Source: Boswellia sacra
Taxonomy: Eukaryota > Streptophyta > Magnoliopsida > Sapindales > Burseraceae
Assembly (NCBI GenBank): GCA_013180625.2
Contig: SNVD02013154.1
Location: 682,001-746,000, forward strand
Length of the DNA: 64,000 nt
Direction of reading: 5' to 3'
The stretch's first letter is position 1. The number at the start of each line of letters is the position of its first letter. The position numbers and the translations under genes were made by a program. Positions 61,421 to 64,000 of this stretch are shown here, piece after piece. Below the pieces are notes generated by a model. The model ran no database searches, was not told the origin of the DNA, and was given only the letters and a program-made list of their open reading frames with translations.

Positions 61421-64000
61421 ATACTACCCCCCTAAAAAAAAAATTTCGTCCTCGAAATTACTAACCTGAGAGAAAGAGATGTGGATACTGAGCTCGCATA
61501 ACGTCTTCTCGCTCCCACGTAGCTTCTTCCTTCGAGTGATTTCGCCACCATACCTTAACCAAGGGAATAGTCTTGGCACGAAGTACTTGCTGTTTCCATT
61601 CTATGATCTCTAATGGTTCTTCTTCAAAAGTCAAGTCTTCTTTTAATTGAATTGGCTGCTGTTGAAGGATATGGCTTGGATCATACACGTACTTGCGGAG
61701 CATAGAGACATGAAACACATTATGTATTTTCGACAACTCTGGAGGCAAAGCTAAACGGTAAGCAACTGTGCCCACACGCTCTATGATCTCGTAAGGCCCA
61801 ATATAACGTGGACTTAGTTTCCCACGTTTACCAAAACGAAGCACACCTTTCCAAGGAGATATCTTCAAAAATACTTTATCTCCCACCTGAAACTCCAGAT
61901 CTCTTCTACGCTTATCAGCATAACTCTTCTGTCGATCTTGTGCTGCCTTCATCTTGTTTCTAATAATAACTATCTTTTCATTCGTATCCTGTACCAGTTC
62001 TGGTCCCAAAAGTCTCCTCTCACCCACTTCATCCCAACATATTGGTGTTCTACATTTCCTCCCATATAGAGCCTCATAAGGTGCCATTTCGATACTGGAT
62101 TGATAACTATTATTATAAGCAAATTCCATTAGAGGCAAATAAACATCCCAATTGCCTTTAAATTTCAATACACAAGCTCTAAGCATGTCTTCAAGAGTTT
62201 GAATGGTACGCTCAGATTGACCATCTGTTTGTGGGTGAAAAGCTGTACTAAAATTCAATTTTGTGCCTAAAGCTTTTTGCAAGCTAGGCCAAAATCTGGA
62301 AGTGAAACGTGGATCTCTATCTGATATGATTGAAACAGGTGCACCATGAAGACGGACTATCTCTGCTACATAAATACTAGCTAGCCTATTCAATGAATAA
62401 GTAGCCTTGATAGGTAAAAAGTGTGCAGATTTTGTAAGACGATCTACCACTACCCAAATACCATCATGACCAGCCATAGTACGTGGAAGTCCTACCACAA
62501 AATCCATGGGAATATGTTCCCATTTCCATTCAGGAATAGGAAGTGGTTGAGAGAGTCCCGCAGGTTTCTGGTGCTCAGCTTTGATTTGTTGGCAAACTAA
62601 ACACCTAGACACAAATTCTGCAATTTCTCGCTTCATACCTTGCCACCAATAATATTCTCTCAAATTACGATACATCTTAGTACTTCCTGGATGCATTACA
62701 TAGGCTGGAAAGTGAGCTTCTTCCATAATCTCTTTCTTTAATTCTTCAATGTTAGGCACACAAAGTCTATTTCCCATAACTAAGGCTCCATCATCTCTAA
62801 CCGCAAAGTCTGATCGTAAGCCTTTCTTCACCTCTTCTATCAGTTTCATTAACTGAGGATCTTGTATTTGTGCATCTCTAACTTTATTAATTAAAGTAGG
62901 TCTAACATGAAAATTGGCTAGTAGCACACTTGAGTCATTAATTGTTAACTCAATTCCCAAGGACCTCAATTTAATCAATAAAGGTAGATATGTCACCCTC
63001 AAATAGGCTATAGAGCTCGAGGACTTTCGGCTGAGTGCATCTGCTACTATATTTGCTTTACCTGGGTGATAGTCAATTGTGCAGTCATACTCTTTGATAA
63101 GCTCAATCCATCTTCTCTGCCTAAGATTCAATTCTTTTTGAGTGAATAAATACTTGAGGCTCTTGTGATCTGTGTAAATTTGACATGTTGCCCCATACAA
63201 GTAATGTCGCCAAGTCTTGAGTGCGAATACAATTGCTGCCAATTCTAAGTCATGGGTAGGATAATTTTGTTCATGCTTCTTTAGTTGTCTTGAAGCATAA
63301 GCTATCACCTTCCCGTGTTGCATCAAAACACAACCTAACCCCTGTCTAGAGGCATCACTGTAAATCACGAACCTGTCATTACCGGATGGAAGAGTAAGTA
63401 TGGGTGCAGAAGTTAATCGTGTTTTGAGCTCTTGAAAACACTGCTCACAAGCATCAGTCCACTCAAACTTCACTTCCTTACGAGTCAACCGTGTTAATGG
63501 AACAACAATTCTGGAAAAATTCTCAATAAAACTCCTATAATAACCTGCCAAGCCAAGAAAACTTCTGACTTCTGTTACATTAGTGGGTCTCTCCCATTTA
63601 ATAATAGCTTCTATCTTCTGAGGATCTACATACACCCCTTCAGCTGATATCACATGTCCTAAAAACACAACTTTGTCCAGCCAAAACTAGCATTTGCTGA
63701 ATTTGGCATAAAGTTGTTTCTCCCTCAAAGTCTGCAAAACTATCTTCAAATGTTCTGCATGCTCCTCCTTGTCTCGCGAATACACCAATATGTCATCAAT
63801 AAACACAATAACAAAGTGATCCAAATAAGGATGAAATACTCGATTCATCAGGTCCATAAAAACTGCTGGAGCATTAGTCAACCCAAACGGCATTACAAGA
63901 AATTCATAGTGCCCATAACGAGTTCTAAAAGCAGTCTTAGGTATATCGGCCTCTCTAATTTTGAGTTGATGGTAACCCGAGCGCAAATCTATCTTGGAGA
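61421..64000 (-). mobile_element. second Tekay internal region, running off the window
   Basis: Polypurine tract and pol of a second copy begin directly beyond the middle LTR with no flanking DNA or target duplication between. Same orientation as the first. Confidence 0.93.
61461..64000 (-). pseudogene. second Tekay pol, partial, one in-frame stop
   Basis: C-terminal part of the same polyprotein (RT from just before SGYHQLKI, RNase H, integrase, chromodomain), cut by the window end. TAG at 63687-63689 interrupts RT where the first copy has CAG. The site of the first copy's stop is open here (arginine before HYLYG). About a dozen amino-acid differences from the first copy over 735 shared residues. 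Each copy is therefore broken at a different place. Confidence 0.93.

Overview
This window is nuclear DNA from a flowering plant, probably a eudicot. It is AT-rich, carries plant-type LTR retrotransposons primed by initiator tRNA-Met, and holds decayed copies of plant genes with introns (ERECTA-type receptor kinase, NPF nitrate/peptide transporter, isoflavone-reductase-like). I see no intact host gene. Almost everything recognisable is a mobile element or a broken gene copy.

Layout. 1-5331: a young Ty3/gypsy chromovirus on the minus strand (Reina-like; left LTR cut by the window edge), with one in-frame stop in pol. 5332-10440: AT-rich intergenic DNA with microsatellites and one short tandem duplication. 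10440-13383: a decayed Ty3/gypsy remnant of Tat/Ogre type (LTR end, PBS, gag remnant), split by a 1.4 kb hAT-like element. 13384-20767: intergenic DNA with a MITE, a hAT MITE inserted exactly at its edge, and a three-copy dispersed repeat. 20768-22294: probable solo LTR. 22309-27535: a nearly intact Ty1/copia element on the plus strand with two in-frame stops. 28129-about 30048: a second LTR of the Tat/Ogre-like family, inverted. 30886-31203: the 3' end of a dead copia element.

32186-39788: two direct copies of a ~530 bp segment, an isoflavone-reductase-like exon fragment, then the 5' half of an ERECTA-type gene with recognisable 72 bp LRR exons and at least six disabling lesions. 43862-44567: a hAT-type element with exact 8 bp target duplications and an internal tandem array. 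44660-50345: four alternating inverted copies (-,+,-,+) of the 3' part of an NPF transporter gene. The last two are separated by a higher-order tandem repeat, so the locus could in principle give long hairpin RNAs. 51614-64000: a Tekay-type chromovirus in a tandem LTR-internal-LTR-internal arrangement that runs off the window.

The most interesting structures are the NPF inverted-repeat array and the LTR-sharing Tekay tandem. Coordinates of retroelement boundaries and exons were read from TG...CA ends, PBS/PPT positions, target duplications and exon phase. Lineage names are from motif recognition and not from a search.
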